Assembly (NCBI GenBank): GCA_021788025.1 | Contig: JAJYLE010000003.1 | Span: 1 to 43,752, forward strand | From: Nitrospirota bacterium | GTDB taxonomy: Bacteria; Nitrospirota; Thermodesulfovibrionia; Thermodesulfovibrionales; JdFR-88 | DNA: 43,752 nucleotides | Direction of reading: 5' to 3' | Shown: one piece after another, positions 29,378-39,106 of the stretch | Position numbering within the stretch: position 1 is the stretch's first letter | Layout of the letters: every line of letters begins with the position of its first letter | Program-made: the position numbers and the translations under genes | The notes under the pieces: generated by a model | What the model saw: only the letters and a program-made list of their open reading frames with translations | What the model was told of the DNA's origin: nothing | The model's database searches: none

Positions 29378-30463
29378 TTACGGCAAAGCCGCTATAATCC
29401 CGCCGCCCAGCACCGCATCTCCATCATACAACACTGCGGACTGGCCTGGGGCCGGGGCCCACTGAGGCCCGTCCAGTTCTATCAGCAGTCCGTTTTCACC
29501 AGTCATTTGAACCAGCGCGGGCGCGGGGCGCATCATGGAGCGCACCTTCACGCCTGCCCTGAACGGCCATTTTGCCGGTTTGCTAAGCCAGTTTATACCA
29601 GACACTAACACCCTTTTTGAAAGGGCCTTTTCACGTTCCCCAACATAGATGGCGTTTTCAGAAGCATCTATCCTGTAAACATAAAGCGGCCGGGGCGGGC
29701 CGGGTGCAGGATTTTGCACGCGGAACCCCTTTCTCTGCCCTATTGTAAACGCGCAGACGCCTGAATGCGTGCCTATGCGCCTGCCGTCCTGGTAATATAC
29801 AGGCCCTTCCTTCATGGCTTCATGGCCAAGCTCTTTTAATGCCGTGCGGTAGTCATCCCCGCCGGTAAAGCATATCTCCTGGCTTTCCGGCTTATTGAAA
29901 ACCGGCAGCCCCGCCGCGTGCGCAATAGCCCGCACCTCCGCCTTTTTTAACTTTCCAAGCGGCAGGAGCAATCTTTCCAGTTCCTCTTTCTTCTGGGCAT
30001 AAAGGACATAGGACTGGTCCTTTGCCGGATCAAGCCCGGCAAGCAGCTTCACATCGCCATTATTCCGTTCGATCCTGGCGTAGTGGCCTGTGGCAATAAA
30101 CTCCGCGCCGCACTTCCCTGCCTCCTGAAGAAGCACGGGGAACTTCACGTGCATATTGCAAAGTATGCAGGGGTTGGGCGTAAGCCCGGCGGCATAGGAG
30201 CGGACGAAGGGGTTTATGACCTTTTCGATAAAAAGGTCCCTGGCATCCACAATTTTAAACGGCATGCCGATGGCTTCCGCAGTCCTGCCCGCCTCCTGGG
30301 CGGTCTCCAGGCTGCAACAGGAGCTTGCGCATGTTTTTGTTTTGCCCCTGTTTTCAAACATGAGGAGGCTTACGCCCTCAACTGCAAAGCCTTCCTTTTT
30401 CAAAAGCAGGGCGGCAACGGAAGAGTCCACCCCGCCGCTCATGCCAACTATTGCTTTGGGCAT
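29378..30463 (-). CDS. mnmA: tRNA-specific 2-thiouridylase MnmA
   Basis: VGMSGGVDSSVAALLL, NPCILCNMHVKFP, ATGHYARI, KPESQEICF. Confidence 0.96.
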   Translation of the reverse strand: MPKAIVGMSGGVDSSVAALLLKKEGFAVEGVSLLMFENRGKTKTCASSCCSLETAQEAGRTAEAIGMPFKIVDARDLFIEKVINPFVRSYAAGLTPNPCILCNMHVKFPVLLQEAGKCGAEFIATGHYARIERNNGDVKLLAGLDPAKDQSYVLYAQKKEELERLLLPLGKLKKAEVRAIAHAAGLPVFNKPESQEICFTGGDDYRTALKELGHEAMKEGPVYYQDGRRIGTHSGVCAFTIGQRKGFRVQNPAPGPPRPLYVYRIDASENAIYVGEREKALSKRVLVSGINWLSKPAKWPFRAGVKVRSMMRPAPALVQMTGENGLLIELDGPQWAPAPGQSAVLYDGDAVLGGGIIAALP

Positions 30464-30534
30464 TTTTTATATTAACACCGCTTGGCAGGAAGCCGGGCGT
30501 GCCCTGCCGGCAATATGATATTATTGAACTCGCC

Positions 30535-31443
30535 ATGAGCGTTCTTGACTGCATAGGAAACACCCCGCTGGTCCATATACAAAACATTGCCCCCAATGGC
30601 AATGTGCGGGTGCTTACAAAGCTGGAGGGCTCAAACCCGGGCGGCTCCGTAAAAGACAGGATAGCCCTTTACATGGTGGAAGCCGCGGAAAAAGAGGGAA
30701 AACTTGGAAAAGACCGCGTAATCCTTGAAGCCACCTCCGGCAACACCGGCATAGGACTTGCCATGGTTGGGGCCGCAAAGGGCTACAAGGTAAAGCTCAC
30801 TATGCCGGAATGCGTAAGCATCGAAAGGCGGCGCACCCTGGAGGCATTGGGGGCAGAACTGCTCCTGAGCCCTGCAAACGAGGGAACGGATGGCGCAATC
30901 AGGCTTGCTAGAAGGATAATGGCGGAATCGCCGGAAACCTATTTCATGCCGGACCAGTTCAACAACCCCGCCAACATCCTTGCCCATTACGAGACCACCG
31001 GAAAAGAAATACTGGCCCAAACCGGTGGCGAGGTGACTTATTTTGTGGCCGGCATGGGCACCACCGGCACGCTGATGGGCGTTGCAAAAAGGCTGAGGGA
31101 ATACAACAGGGACATAAAAATAATCGGGGCGGAGCCGGTGCTGGGCCATAAGATACAGGGGCTTAAAAATATGACCGAGTCTATCATTCCGGGCATATTC
31201 AATCCCGGTGAGCTGGATGATAAATTCACCGTAAAGGACGAAGACGCATACGAAACCGCCAGGATACTGGCCACCAGGGAAGGGCTTTTCGTGGGCATGT
31301 CCAGCGGGGCCGCGGTTTCGGCCGCCCTTGCGCTTGCCAAAAAGCTGGATAAAGGGACTATCGTCACAGTATTGCCCGACAGGGGCGACAGGTATCTGTC
31401 TACCGTCCTCTTCGCCTCGGTCTGCGGCAAATGCCCGCCTTAA
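30535..31443 (+). CDS. cysK: Cysteine synthase (CysK/CysM, PLP-dependent)
   Basis: IGNTPLVHIQNI, EGSNPGGSVKDRIA, ATSGNTGIGLAM, PDRGDRYLST. ATG at 30535 preferred over 30451. Confidence 0.93.
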   Translation: MSVLDCIGNTPLVHIQNIAPNGNVRVLTKLEGSNPGGSVKDRIALYMVEAAEKEGKLGKDRVILEATSGNTGIGLAMVGAAKGYKVKLTMPECVSIERRRTLEALGAELLLSPANEGTDGAIRLARRIMAESPETYFMPDQFNNPANILAHYETTGKEILAQTGGEVTYFVAGMGTTGTLMGVAKRLREYNRDIKIIGAEPVLGHKIQGLKNMTESIIPGIFNPGELDDKFTVKDEDAYETARILATREGLFVGMSSGAAVSAALALAKKLDKGTIVTVLPDRGDRYLSTVLFASVCGKCPP

Positions 31444-31467
31444 AAGCTTCCCTGCCTTGTATCTCCG

Positions 31468-33438
31468 CTAAATATAAAAAGCAGCCAGTATCGAAAGCGC
31501 AAGTGTCCCGGACCATCCAAAAAGGACTGCCCTTGCCACGTTAAGCTTTTTCAGTTTCAGCCAATCATTAGCGCCGCCCATTGCGGCTGCAAAGGCCAGC
31601 GACAGCGGCATCTCAAGCGACAGGCCGTAAAACGCCTTTGGTATTGCGTAATATGGTTTTTGCAATGCAAGCGTTATTATTACAAATCCAAAAAGACACA
31701 CTGAAGAAACGATCAGCAGCCCTGCCGGGCTGCCCTGCGTTATGAAATCCCTGAAAGCAAGGCAAAGGCCTGCCAGCAACAGGATGGCGGCAGGCACCGA
31801 AAGCAGATAGACCAGCGACATGAAACTGTAATTCCACCCGGGCCTGGCCGCATAAGCGGTGCCGCTGAAAAGCCCGTCGCCCCACATAGTGGAATATATG
31901 CCGTCCCAGAAAGAATGGAAGCCCGAAAAAAACGGGGCCGTAAACACCATGCCAAACCGGGTAAAATATTTGATCGAGTGATAGCCGGGGTCCATCCACC
32001 ATCTGCCGCCGAAAGCAATGTCCATATTCGTAATGGCGGGGTTGCCCAGATATATCCAGTTCCGGATATAAAACCAGCCGCACACCAGGAAGGCGGCAAT
32101 AAGCGCTCCCGCAATAAGACCGGCCGTCCTGCGCAGGCCCGCCTTCTTTTTTATGCAATCTGCAATAAGCGCAAGCAGGATGGCGGGCGTCAGTACAAAT
32201 GCGGTCATCTTGGCAAGAAGGGTCATTCCAAGCAGAATCCCAAGAATTATAAACGGCCCGGCCGATGGCTTTTGTTTTTTCATAATCCAGAAGGCGCATA
32301 CCAGGGTGGCCGACGCCAGCGCCGCCGCAAATGACTCATTGGAAATGTACTGTGAGATATAAATATTCATGGGCAGGAGGCCCGCGAAAACAACGGCTGC
32401 CGCGCGTTTTGCAGCATCTCCGGGAAATACCAGGCCGGAGGCGATATAGGCAAGCGCTGCCTGGGCCGTCCCGCTTGCAAAGGAGATCATTTTCACGCCG
32501 TAAAATGAATAAGACATGTTCCCCCACAATGAGTAAACAAGCTTGTAAACCGCCGATGCAATGGCATAGAACAAAGGGGGGTTGTACATCTCCCATCCGT
32601 CCGTGGCAAGCGGCAGGCCGCCGCCGTCAACCAGGCGTTTCAGATATGCTATATGCCCGGACACGTCAAATCCCCGCCACCATGGCAGCCTGGGCAGGTT
32701 GTGCACAAACACATACACAAGGGCCAGAACCACGATTACAAGCGCCCCACCCGGCAGCGCCCTTTGCTTAAGGACGCCTTTCAAGGCCGGCAGCCTGAAA
32801 AGCAGAAAAGCGCCCATGGAAGCCAAAAAGAACAACGCCAGCCAGGAAAACTTCGAGGCCATGGAAGCCCACGGGCCGGGGTCCTTGAAAGATACGGGGT
32901 TTGGCAAAGTGTCATCGGCTATCACGGCCCGCACTGGCCTGAAGCTGTTCAAGGGGACCAGCCGCCATGAGGCGTCGCTGCCTATATGCGGGTTAAGTCC
33001 GTTGACGCTCAGCCATAAAAGCGGCGGGCCGTTGACATTGCCAACATATGCGATTATCGAATTCTCCGCGTTCCTTTTCAGATAGCCGGTAATATCGAAA
33101 CTGCCGGTTTTTTTCCAGTCCCCGGTGTTTTTTTCAAACCCATGTATAAGTACACCGTTTACATAAAGGGCATACGAACCAAAAGCCCTTACCCTTAACA
33201 GCACTCTTGCGGGGGGCTGGCTGACAGGAAAATTTTTCATGAACTCCACGGTCATTGCGTCGGCCAGGCGGCTTATATGGGATTCAGGGGGACTGCCAAT
33301 CCATCGCCCCCCGGGCCTCTGCGTTAAAAACGGGAAGTACGGCGAGCTTGACGCCTCAAAAAAAAGCACGAACACAGGGATGGCAATAACAATGACGGCG
33401 ACGGCGCCCAGAAGGACAACCCTCTTTCGGAAAAAAAT
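31468..33438 (-). CDS. Membrane glycosyltransferase (GT39/PMT-like) with N-terminal extracytoplasmic beta-sandwich-like domain; proposed ATT start at 33438
   Basis: Multiple TM segments; ORF caller starts at 33375 (GTG), but the frame is open upstream and encodes a TM helix preceded by AAGGAGG. Confidence 0.65.
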   Translation of the reverse strand: MFFRKRVVLLGAVAVIVIAIPVFVLFFEASSSPYFPFLTQRPGGRWIGSPPESHISRLADAMTVEFMKNFPVSQPPARVLLRVRAFGSYALYVNGVLIHGFEKNTGDWKKTGSFDITGYLKRNAENSIIAYVGNVNGPPLLWLSVNGLNPHIGSDASWRLVPLNSFRPVRAVIADDTLPNPVSFKDPGPWASMASKFSWLALFFLASMGAFLLFRLPALKGVLKQRALPGGALVIVVLALVYVFVHNLPRLPWWRGFDVSGHIAYLKRLVDGGGLPLATDGWEMYNPPLFYAIASAVYKLVYSLWGNMSYSFYGVKMISFASGTAQAALAYIASGLVFPGDAAKRAAAVVFAGLLPMNIYISQYISNESFAAALASATLVCAFWIMKKQKPSAGPFIILGILLGMTLLAKMTAFVLTPAILLALIADCIKKKAGLRRTAGLIAGALIAAFLVCGWFYIRNWIYLGNPAITNMDIAFGGRWWMDPGYHSIKYFTRFGMVFTAPFFSGFHSFWDGIYSTMWGDGLFSGTAYAARPGWNYSFMSLVYLLSVPAAILLLAGLCLAFRDFITQGSPAGLLIVSSVCLFGFVIITLALQKPYYAIPKAFYGLSLEMPLSLAFAAAMGGANDWLKLKKLNVARAVLFGWSGTLALSILAAFYI

Positions 33439-33459
33439 TGGGGGGATCCTCCTTCCCTG

Positions 33460-34410
33460 TTACGCCTTTTTAATTCTTATATATTCCACAATCCCGGTGA
33501 GGGAGGCAAGCACGATGCTTAAAAACCAGGCGAAGGAAAGCGCGGTTGCCGCCTGGGCGCTGACCCCCACGGCGCCAAACAGCAGGACGAACGAGGCCTC
33601 CCTTATTCCAAGCCCGGATATCGAAATGGGCACAAAGGAAAACGTGATGATAAGGGGCACAAACACCAGAAAGAGCGCGGGAGAGACCGTTATGTGCAGG
33701 GAGCGGGCCAGTATGTACACCGAAATTATATTCAGCAACTGCACGCCAAAGGAAAGCAGCACTCCTTTAATGATGGCCGCCTTGCCGAACATGTCGAAAT
33801 AGCCGTAGAATGCCGCCAGGTACCTTATCCCCTTGCCGATTCTAAGCACCAGGAAAAGCGCCGTGAATATCAGCGCCCCGGCCACAACGGCCGGAAGCAC
33901 CAGTGCAAGCAGGCCCAGCTTCTCGCCAAAAAAAGTGACGGAGGGCGCCATGCTCCTTAAATAAGGGAAGCCAAACGGATAGGCGATTATGGATATAACA
34001 AGCATGGCTATAAAACCAAGATACCGTTCCATGAAGATGGAAGCCGCCGCCTCGGCGCCCTTGCCGGTGAGCTTGTAAAAATAATATCCCTTGATGGCGT
34101 CGCCTCCCACAAGGCCTGGCAGTATAACATTAAAAAAACTCCCCATCAGGTAAAGCCAGCAGAGCTTCCATACGCCCAGGTTGGAGCGCACCAGCAGCCC
34201 CCATCTAAGCGACGATACAAAAAGGCTGAACAGGTATAAAAAGACCGCCAGAAGGAAGGCGGCAATGCTTATCTGCTCCATCAACCCGGCCACTTTGACG
34301 ATGCCCGCCTTGTGCATGATAAACCACAACAGCCCTCCGCTGACTACAAGCTTCAGCAGCATGAAAAGAGGCTTTTTCAATTTTCTGGAAAGGCTTTTTT
34401 CTTCGCTCAA
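33460..34410 (-). CDS. Flippase-like UPF0104/lysylphosphatidylglycerol synthase TM family
   Basis: LLWFIMHKAG, SLRWGLLVRS, LGVWKLCWLYLMGSFFNVILPGLVGGDAIKGYYFYK; TTG at 34410 overlaps the upstream GT2 stop (TTGA). Confidence 0.85.
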   Translation of the reverse strand: MSEEKSLSRKLKKPLFMLLKLVVSGGLLWFIMHKAGIVKVAGLMEQISIAAFLLAVFLYLFSLFVSSLRWGLLVRSNLGVWKLCWLYLMGSFFNVILPGLVGGDAIKGYYFYKLTGKGAEAAASIFMERYLGFIAMLVISIIAYPFGFPYLRSMAPSVTFFGEKLGLLALVLPAVVAGALIFTALFLVLRIGKGIRYLAAFYGYFDMFGKAAIIKGVLLSFGVQLLNIISVYILARSLHITVSPALFLVFVPLIITFSFVPISISGLGIREASFVLLFGAVGVSAQAATALSFAWFLSIVLASLTGIVEYIRIKKA

Positions 34411-35393
34411 ACTTTGCCGCCGGTAATCTTCTTTATCGTGTAGATGGGTTTTTTCTGGCTTTCGTGATAAGTCCTTACAAGCATCTCGCCAAGAAGGCCC
34501 ATGCCGATAAGCTGGATGCCGATTATAAGCATCAGCACGCCCAGAAGCAGCAGCGGCCTGCCGCCAATCGGCCGCCCGAAAAATATCTTCTCCGCCGCAA
34601 GATAAAAGGAGATCAGAAAACCGCCCGCGGCAGACAGCAGCCCCATCGGGCCGAAAAATTGTATCGGCTTGGTTGAAAAGCTTTGAAGGAATTTCACGGT
34701 AATAAGGTCCAGCAGAACCCTTACCGTCCTGCCGATGCCGTATTTGGATTTGCCCATGCGCCTGGGGTGGTGTGTGGTCTCCACTTCGGCCACGCTCACG
34801 CCGTACCAGTTGGCCACTGCCGGTATGAACCTGTGCATCTCGCCGTAGAGCTTCATGTTTTTCACCACATCGCTGCGGTACGCCTTCAGCGAGCAGCCGT
34901 AATCGTGGAGTTTTACGCCCGTCACCTTGCTTATAAGCCAGTTGGCAATTATCGAGGGAAGCTTTCTGTTCACAAAAGTGTCCTGCCTGTTTTTGCGCCA
35001 TCCGCTGACAAGATCGTAATCCCCGTTTGCTATCATCGCGTACAGTTTGGGGACATCGGCGGGATCGTTCTGGAGGTCGCCGTCCATGGTTATTATTACC
35101 TCACCGCTGGCATGATCGAAACCGGCGGCAAACGCGGCGGTCTGGCCGAAGTTGCGCCTGAATTCGATTACCATTATGCGGGGGTCGGAAGCGATACTGG
35201 CAAGCTCCCCGGCTGTGCCGTCCGTGCTGCCGTCGTCTATTAAGATAATTTCATAGTCCACGGACATTCCATCCAGCACCGGCTTAAGCGCTTCGTAAAG
35301 AGGCTTTACGTTTTCCCGCTCGTTGAAAAGCGGCACTACTATCGAGAGGGCTTTCCCTTTTTCCTCTTTGAGAATGCCGGAATCAGAACCCAT
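34407..35393 (-). CDS. Family 2 polyprenyl-phosphate glycosyltransferase (DPM1/GtrB-like)
   Basis: LSIVVPLFNERENV, YEIILIDDGSTDGT, ITMDGDLQNDPADVPKL; two C-terminal TM segments. Confidence 0.93.
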   Translation of the reverse strand: MGSDSGILKEEKGKALSIVVPLFNERENVKPLYEALKPVLDGMSVDYEIILIDDGSTDGTAGELASIASDPRIMVIEFRRNFGQTAAFAAGFDHASGEVIITMDGDLQNDPADVPKLYAMIANGDYDLVSGWRKNRQDTFVNRKLPSIIANWLISKVTGVKLHDYGCSLKAYRSDVVKNMKLYGEMHRFIPAVANWYGVSVAEVETTHHPRRMGKSKYGIGRTVRVLLDLITVKFLQSFSTKPIQFFGPMGLLSAAGGFLISFYLAAEKIFFGRPIGGRPLLLLGVLMLIIGIQLIGMGLLGEMLVRTYHESQKKPIYTIKKITGGKV

Positions 35394-36969
35394 TGAATCC
35401 GCCTTTTCCCTTCCTCATGCCTTTGAAATCACGGCAGACAAATATGGAATAAGTTTTACCGTTCCGCACCATTTCTGCCCAGCGCTTCGCGCAGCTTCTG
35501 AAGGCTGTAGCCACCTGGGCCGGAGGACTGTCCGCTATTGTAACAAAAACGGCGTTATAGTGCGTAAAGCCTTCAAAGCCGGGCCACAGGTCATACTGGT
35601 TCATCCTGCGTCCCCGCCGCCCCCCAATGTTGGCGCAATATGTTACCGGATGTCCTTTCATGTAAAAGGCAAGCTCGGAGGAAAGCTGATAATCGCCGGT
35701 GAACACAAAATACGGGGTTTGGACATGCAGGGAATCCACTGCGCCCGCTATCTGCCGCCAGCCATGCAGTCTCTTTGTGGGGTCCAGCCTGGAAGGCAGG
35801 CGGAAAACGCCGGGGTAAAGCATTACGGCGCTTAAAATCACGGGCAGCACAACCGCCCCAAGCGCAAGCGCCTTCCTGGGGCGGGTACTATATTTGAAGC
35901 CCTTGAGAAAGGCGGCGCTCACGGGCAGCAGGGCCATAACGTAGCCCGGCATCGCCCAGTTTGCCTGTATCTTCTGTGTAAAACTTTTAACCAGGAAAAA
36001 CGCAAGCACCGGCACTGAAAACCAGAATGAAAAACCGTTGTCGTCATTTCTGTGTTTTACAAGCGCATATATAATGAGCGCGAACAGAACCGGGGTTATT
36101 ACGCCCGCCTGCGATCCGGCAAAAAGTAAAAAATTGAAAATAATATGGGCCGGTGAAAGGTCCATATATGCATGATCCGCGTTATGTTTCAGCATCACCC
36201 AGCCGTGGGCGGCGTCCCACATTACCATCGGCACGCATACCAGGGCCGCCATCGCAAGCATTGCATATGGCCCAGCAGTGATGAGCGCCCGCCTGTCCTC
36301 ACGTGAACTCAACAGGTAAAGAAACGCCGATATGGCAAAGAAACCCATCGTGAGCTTGTCGGTAAGCCCAAGGCCAAACACAATGCCGGCCAGAAGCCAT
36401 TCGTATATGCTGCCTGTGGTTACCGCCCGGTAAAAACAGTAAATGCTCAGAATCCAGAAGAAAAGCAGCGGCGCGTCTATTGTGTTTAGTACCCCGAATG
36501 CCGAAAAAAGCGGCACGATATTATAGGCAATGGCGGCAAGCATCCCGGTTTCCCGGTCAAAAAGAAGACTGCCCAGTTTGAAAAGGACAATGCTTCCCAG
36601 CAGCATCATTACAGGCGCCAAAAACCGCACGCCGAATTCGTTCTGCCCGAATATGGCCGTGCCGCCCTTTATGACATACGCTATCATCGGCCCCTTGGAA
36701 TAATAGCCCGCCGCCAGCCTGCGGGACCATTCCCAGTAATGCGCTTCGTCGCCGGAAAGCCCCGTGGTGCCGCTAAGTATGTAATAGAGCCTGAAAATGG
36801 TTATGCCTGCAAGAAAGATTATGAAGCCGCCCTGAAGGCCCTTTTTGCAAAACGCAAGCACAAAAAAGATGAAAACGAGAGCGCCGGCCAGAAGGGCGCT
36901 ATGATGTCCGCTGTTTATCCATTGAAAAAGCGGCAGGGGGAGCCAGGCGTCAAATGCCCTGGGGCCCAC
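35383..36969 (-). CDS. ArnT-like glycosyltransferase family 39 membrane protein (GTG start)
   Basis: SGDEAHYWEWSRRLAAGYYSKGPMIAYVI; polytopic. Confidence 0.87.
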   Translation of the reverse strand: MGPRAFDAWLPLPLFQWINSGHHSALLAGALVFIFFVLAFCKKGLQGGFIIFLAGITIFRLYYILSGTTGLSGDEAHYWEWSRRLAAGYYSKGPMIAYVIKGGTAIFGQNEFGVRFLAPVMMLLGSIVLFKLGSLLFDRETGMLAAIAYNIVPLFSAFGVLNTIDAPLLFFWILSIYCFYRAVTTGSIYEWLLAGIVFGLGLTDKLTMGFFAISAFLYLLSSREDRRALITAGPYAMLAMAALVCVPMVMWDAAHGWVMLKHNADHAYMDLSPAHIIFNFLLFAGSQAGVITPVLFALIIYALVKHRNDDNGFSFWFSVPVLAFFLVKSFTQKIQANWAMPGYVMALLPVSAAFLKGFKYSTRPRKALALGAVVLPVILSAVMLYPGVFRLPSRLDPTKRLHGWRQIAGAVDSLHVQTPYFVFTGDYQLSSELAFYMKGHPVTYCANIGGRRGRRMNQYDLWPGFEGFTHYNAVFVTIADSPPAQVATAFRSCAKRWAEMVRNGKTYSIFVCRDFKGMRKGKGGFNGF

Positions 36970-37300
36970 TCAGGATTTCCTTTACGGTTTTCCTCAGGTC
37001 GTCTATCCTGAAAGGCTTCTGGAGAAAAGGAGACATGCCGGGCGGGGCCGCCGCTCCGCTTACGAAGAGAAATTTTATACCAGGGCAGAAGGCCCGCACC
37101 TTGGAGCACAGGACATCCGTATCTACGCCTGGCACATGCAGGTCCGCTATGAACAAGTCATACGGCCCCACGGCGAGGGCCTCAACGCACTCCCGGCCGC
37201 CGGAAACGCCGGTTGTGTCGTATCCTACTTTTCCCAGTGCCTTTTCTATTGTTTGCAGGACCAGGGGCTGGTCTTCAAGTATAAGGATTTTTCCGCCCAT
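36950..37300 (-). CDS. Receiver-only (CheY-like) response regulator
   Basis: KILILEDQPLVLQTIEKAL, DLFIADLHVPGVD, FVSGAA, FLQKPFRIDDL. Confidence 0.9.
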   Translation of the reverse strand: MGGKILILEDQPLVLQTIEKALGKVGYDTTGVSGGRECVEALAVGPYDLFIADLHVPGVDTDVLCSKVRAFCPGIKFLFVSGAAAPPGMSPFLQKPFRIDDLRKTVKEILSGPQGI

Positions 37301-37351
37301 TTGCTTTTATAATTAATATCTAATTTAGCATGAAAGGCCGGCTGATTTAAA

Positions 37352-39037
37352 ATTCATCCGTTAGACTGGGCAATAATAGCCGCCTATATGGCGCTCTCGC
37401 TTGGGGTGGGCCTTTACTTCACAAAGAGGGCGTCTTCAAGCTTAAGCGAGTTTTTCCTCTCCGGCAGAAGCCTCCCGTGGTGGCTTGCAGGCACCTCGAT
37501 GGCTGCGGCAAGCTTCGCCGCGGACACCCCGCTTTATGTGACCGGGCTTGTAAGGGGACAAGGCATCTACGAAAACTGGCAGTGGTGGTGCTATATCCTC
37601 AGCGGCATGCTCTCGGTGTTCTTTTTCGCCAGGCTTTGGAGGAGGCTGGGCGTATTGACGGACGTGCAGTTGATAGACCTGAGATACGAGGGCCGCTCCG
37701 CCCGCATATTAAGGGGTTTCAAGGCCGTCTATTTCTCATTCGCCATTCACACGATAATCAAGGCGCAGATAATACTTGCCATGGCCAAGATACTGGAAGT
37801 TATCCTGGGCTGGGGAAAATGGGACGGCATACTGGTCTCCAGCGCGATAGTTCTGGCCTATTCCACGATGGCCGGATACTGGGGCGTGGTAGTGACGGAC
37901 TTCTTCCAGTTCATAATCGCCATGACTGGGGCCATCCTGCTGGCGGTTGTTTCGGTTCACAAAGCGGGCGGGCTTCCCCACATAATGGCAATCGTGCCGG
38001 CATCCAAACTGGCATTCTTCCCTTCCCCCGGAAAGGCCGCTTTCATGGCCTTCCTCGGGTACATAGGCCTTAGCTGGTGGTCCAAGTATTCTTCCGACGG
38101 CGGAGGGATAATCGTGCAGCGGATGGCATCTTCCAGGGATGAAAAGCAGAGCCTTCTGGCCACTTTTTATTTTAACGTGGTCACATTTGCAGCCAGGACA
38201 TGGCCGTGGGTGCTTGCCGCCCTCGCCTCCATGGTGCTATATCCTGTTCTCAAGGACAATGAAACGGCTTACCCGAAAATGGTGCTGGACCTGCTTCCCA
38301 CTGGACTGAAGGGATTGATGCTGTCCGCCTTTTTCGCGGCCTTCATGTCCTCCGTGGGCACGTACCTGAATCTTTCGTCGGCATATATGATTAACGACCT
38401 TTACAGGCCGTTTATCAAGCCGGATGCATCCGAAAGGCATTATTTAATGCTGTCCAGGCTTATCACCCTTGTGCTTGCGGGTGTGACTGCGCTTATTACA
38501 TATCACGTTTCATCCATAGTTGGGGTGTTCAAGTTTCTGATAGCTTTTGGCTCCGGCACCGGCCTGGTATATATAGCCAGATGGTTCTGGTGGCGGGTAA
38601 ACGCCTGGAGCGAAATATCGGCGATGATGGCCTCCACGGCCGTAAGCGCGTTCGTATACGAAAACAGGCTGTGCGCCGCCATGCCATTTTATGACAGGCT
38701 GGCCGCAATAATAGGGGTGTCCACCGTAATATGGATTGCGGTCACACTCCTTACAAAACCTGTTTCAAAGGAAAAGCTCAGGGCCTTTTATGAAAAGACA
38801 TTACCCGGAGGCCCCGGCTGGGGAGATATACGCAAAGGGTTCGAGGGCCGGGACGGAGGTAATTTTTCAAGGCCCTTTTATCTGTGGCTGCTTGGCTCGG
38901 TTTTCCTGGTAGGGCTTACGATGGGCATAGGCAAGATGATTTTCGGCTGGTACGCATCGGGCGCAGCCTGGCTGGCCCTGTCCTTTGCGGCAGCCCTGGC
39001 GCTGTGGCGCGGAGTAAAAAAAGGCGGCATTGTATAA
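37352..39037 (+). CDS. Sodium:solute symporter family transporter; proposed ATT start at 37352 (first ATG is 37388)
   Basis: (M)HPLDWAIIAAYMALSLGVGLYFTKRASSSLSEFFLSGRSLPWWLAGTSMAAASFAADTPLYVTGLV. Confidence 0.85.
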   Translation: MHPLDWAIIAAYMALSLGVGLYFTKRASSSLSEFFLSGRSLPWWLAGTSMAAASFAADTPLYVTGLVRGQGIYENWQWWCYILSGMLSVFFFARLWRRLGVLTDVQLIDLRYEGRSARILRGFKAVYFSFAIHTIIKAQIILAMAKILEVILGWGKWDGILVSSAIVLAYSTMAGYWGVVVTDFFQFIIAMTGAILLAVVSVHKAGGLPHIMAIVPASKLAFFPSPGKAAFMAFLGYIGLSWWSKYSSDGGGIIVQRMASSRDEKQSLLATFYFNVVTFAARTWPWVLAALASMVLYPVLKDNETAYPKMVLDLLPTGLKGLMLSAFFAAFMSSVGTYLNLSSAYMINDLYRPFIKPDASERHYLMLSRLITLVLAGVTALITYHVSSIVGVFKFLIAFGSGTGLVYIARWFWWRVNAWSEISAMMASTAVSAFVYENRLCAAMPFYDRLAAIIGVSTVIWIAVTLLTKPVSKEKLRAFYEKTLPGGPGWGDIRKGFEGRDGGNFSRPFYLWLLGSVFLVGLTMGIGKMIFGWYASGAAWLALSFAAALALWRGVKKGGIV

Positions 39038-39106
39038 ACTATTTATATGGATGATCAGCAAGTAAACCAGGGCTGCTGAAAACCAAGCGGAGGTGCCGGT
39101 GGGCAC

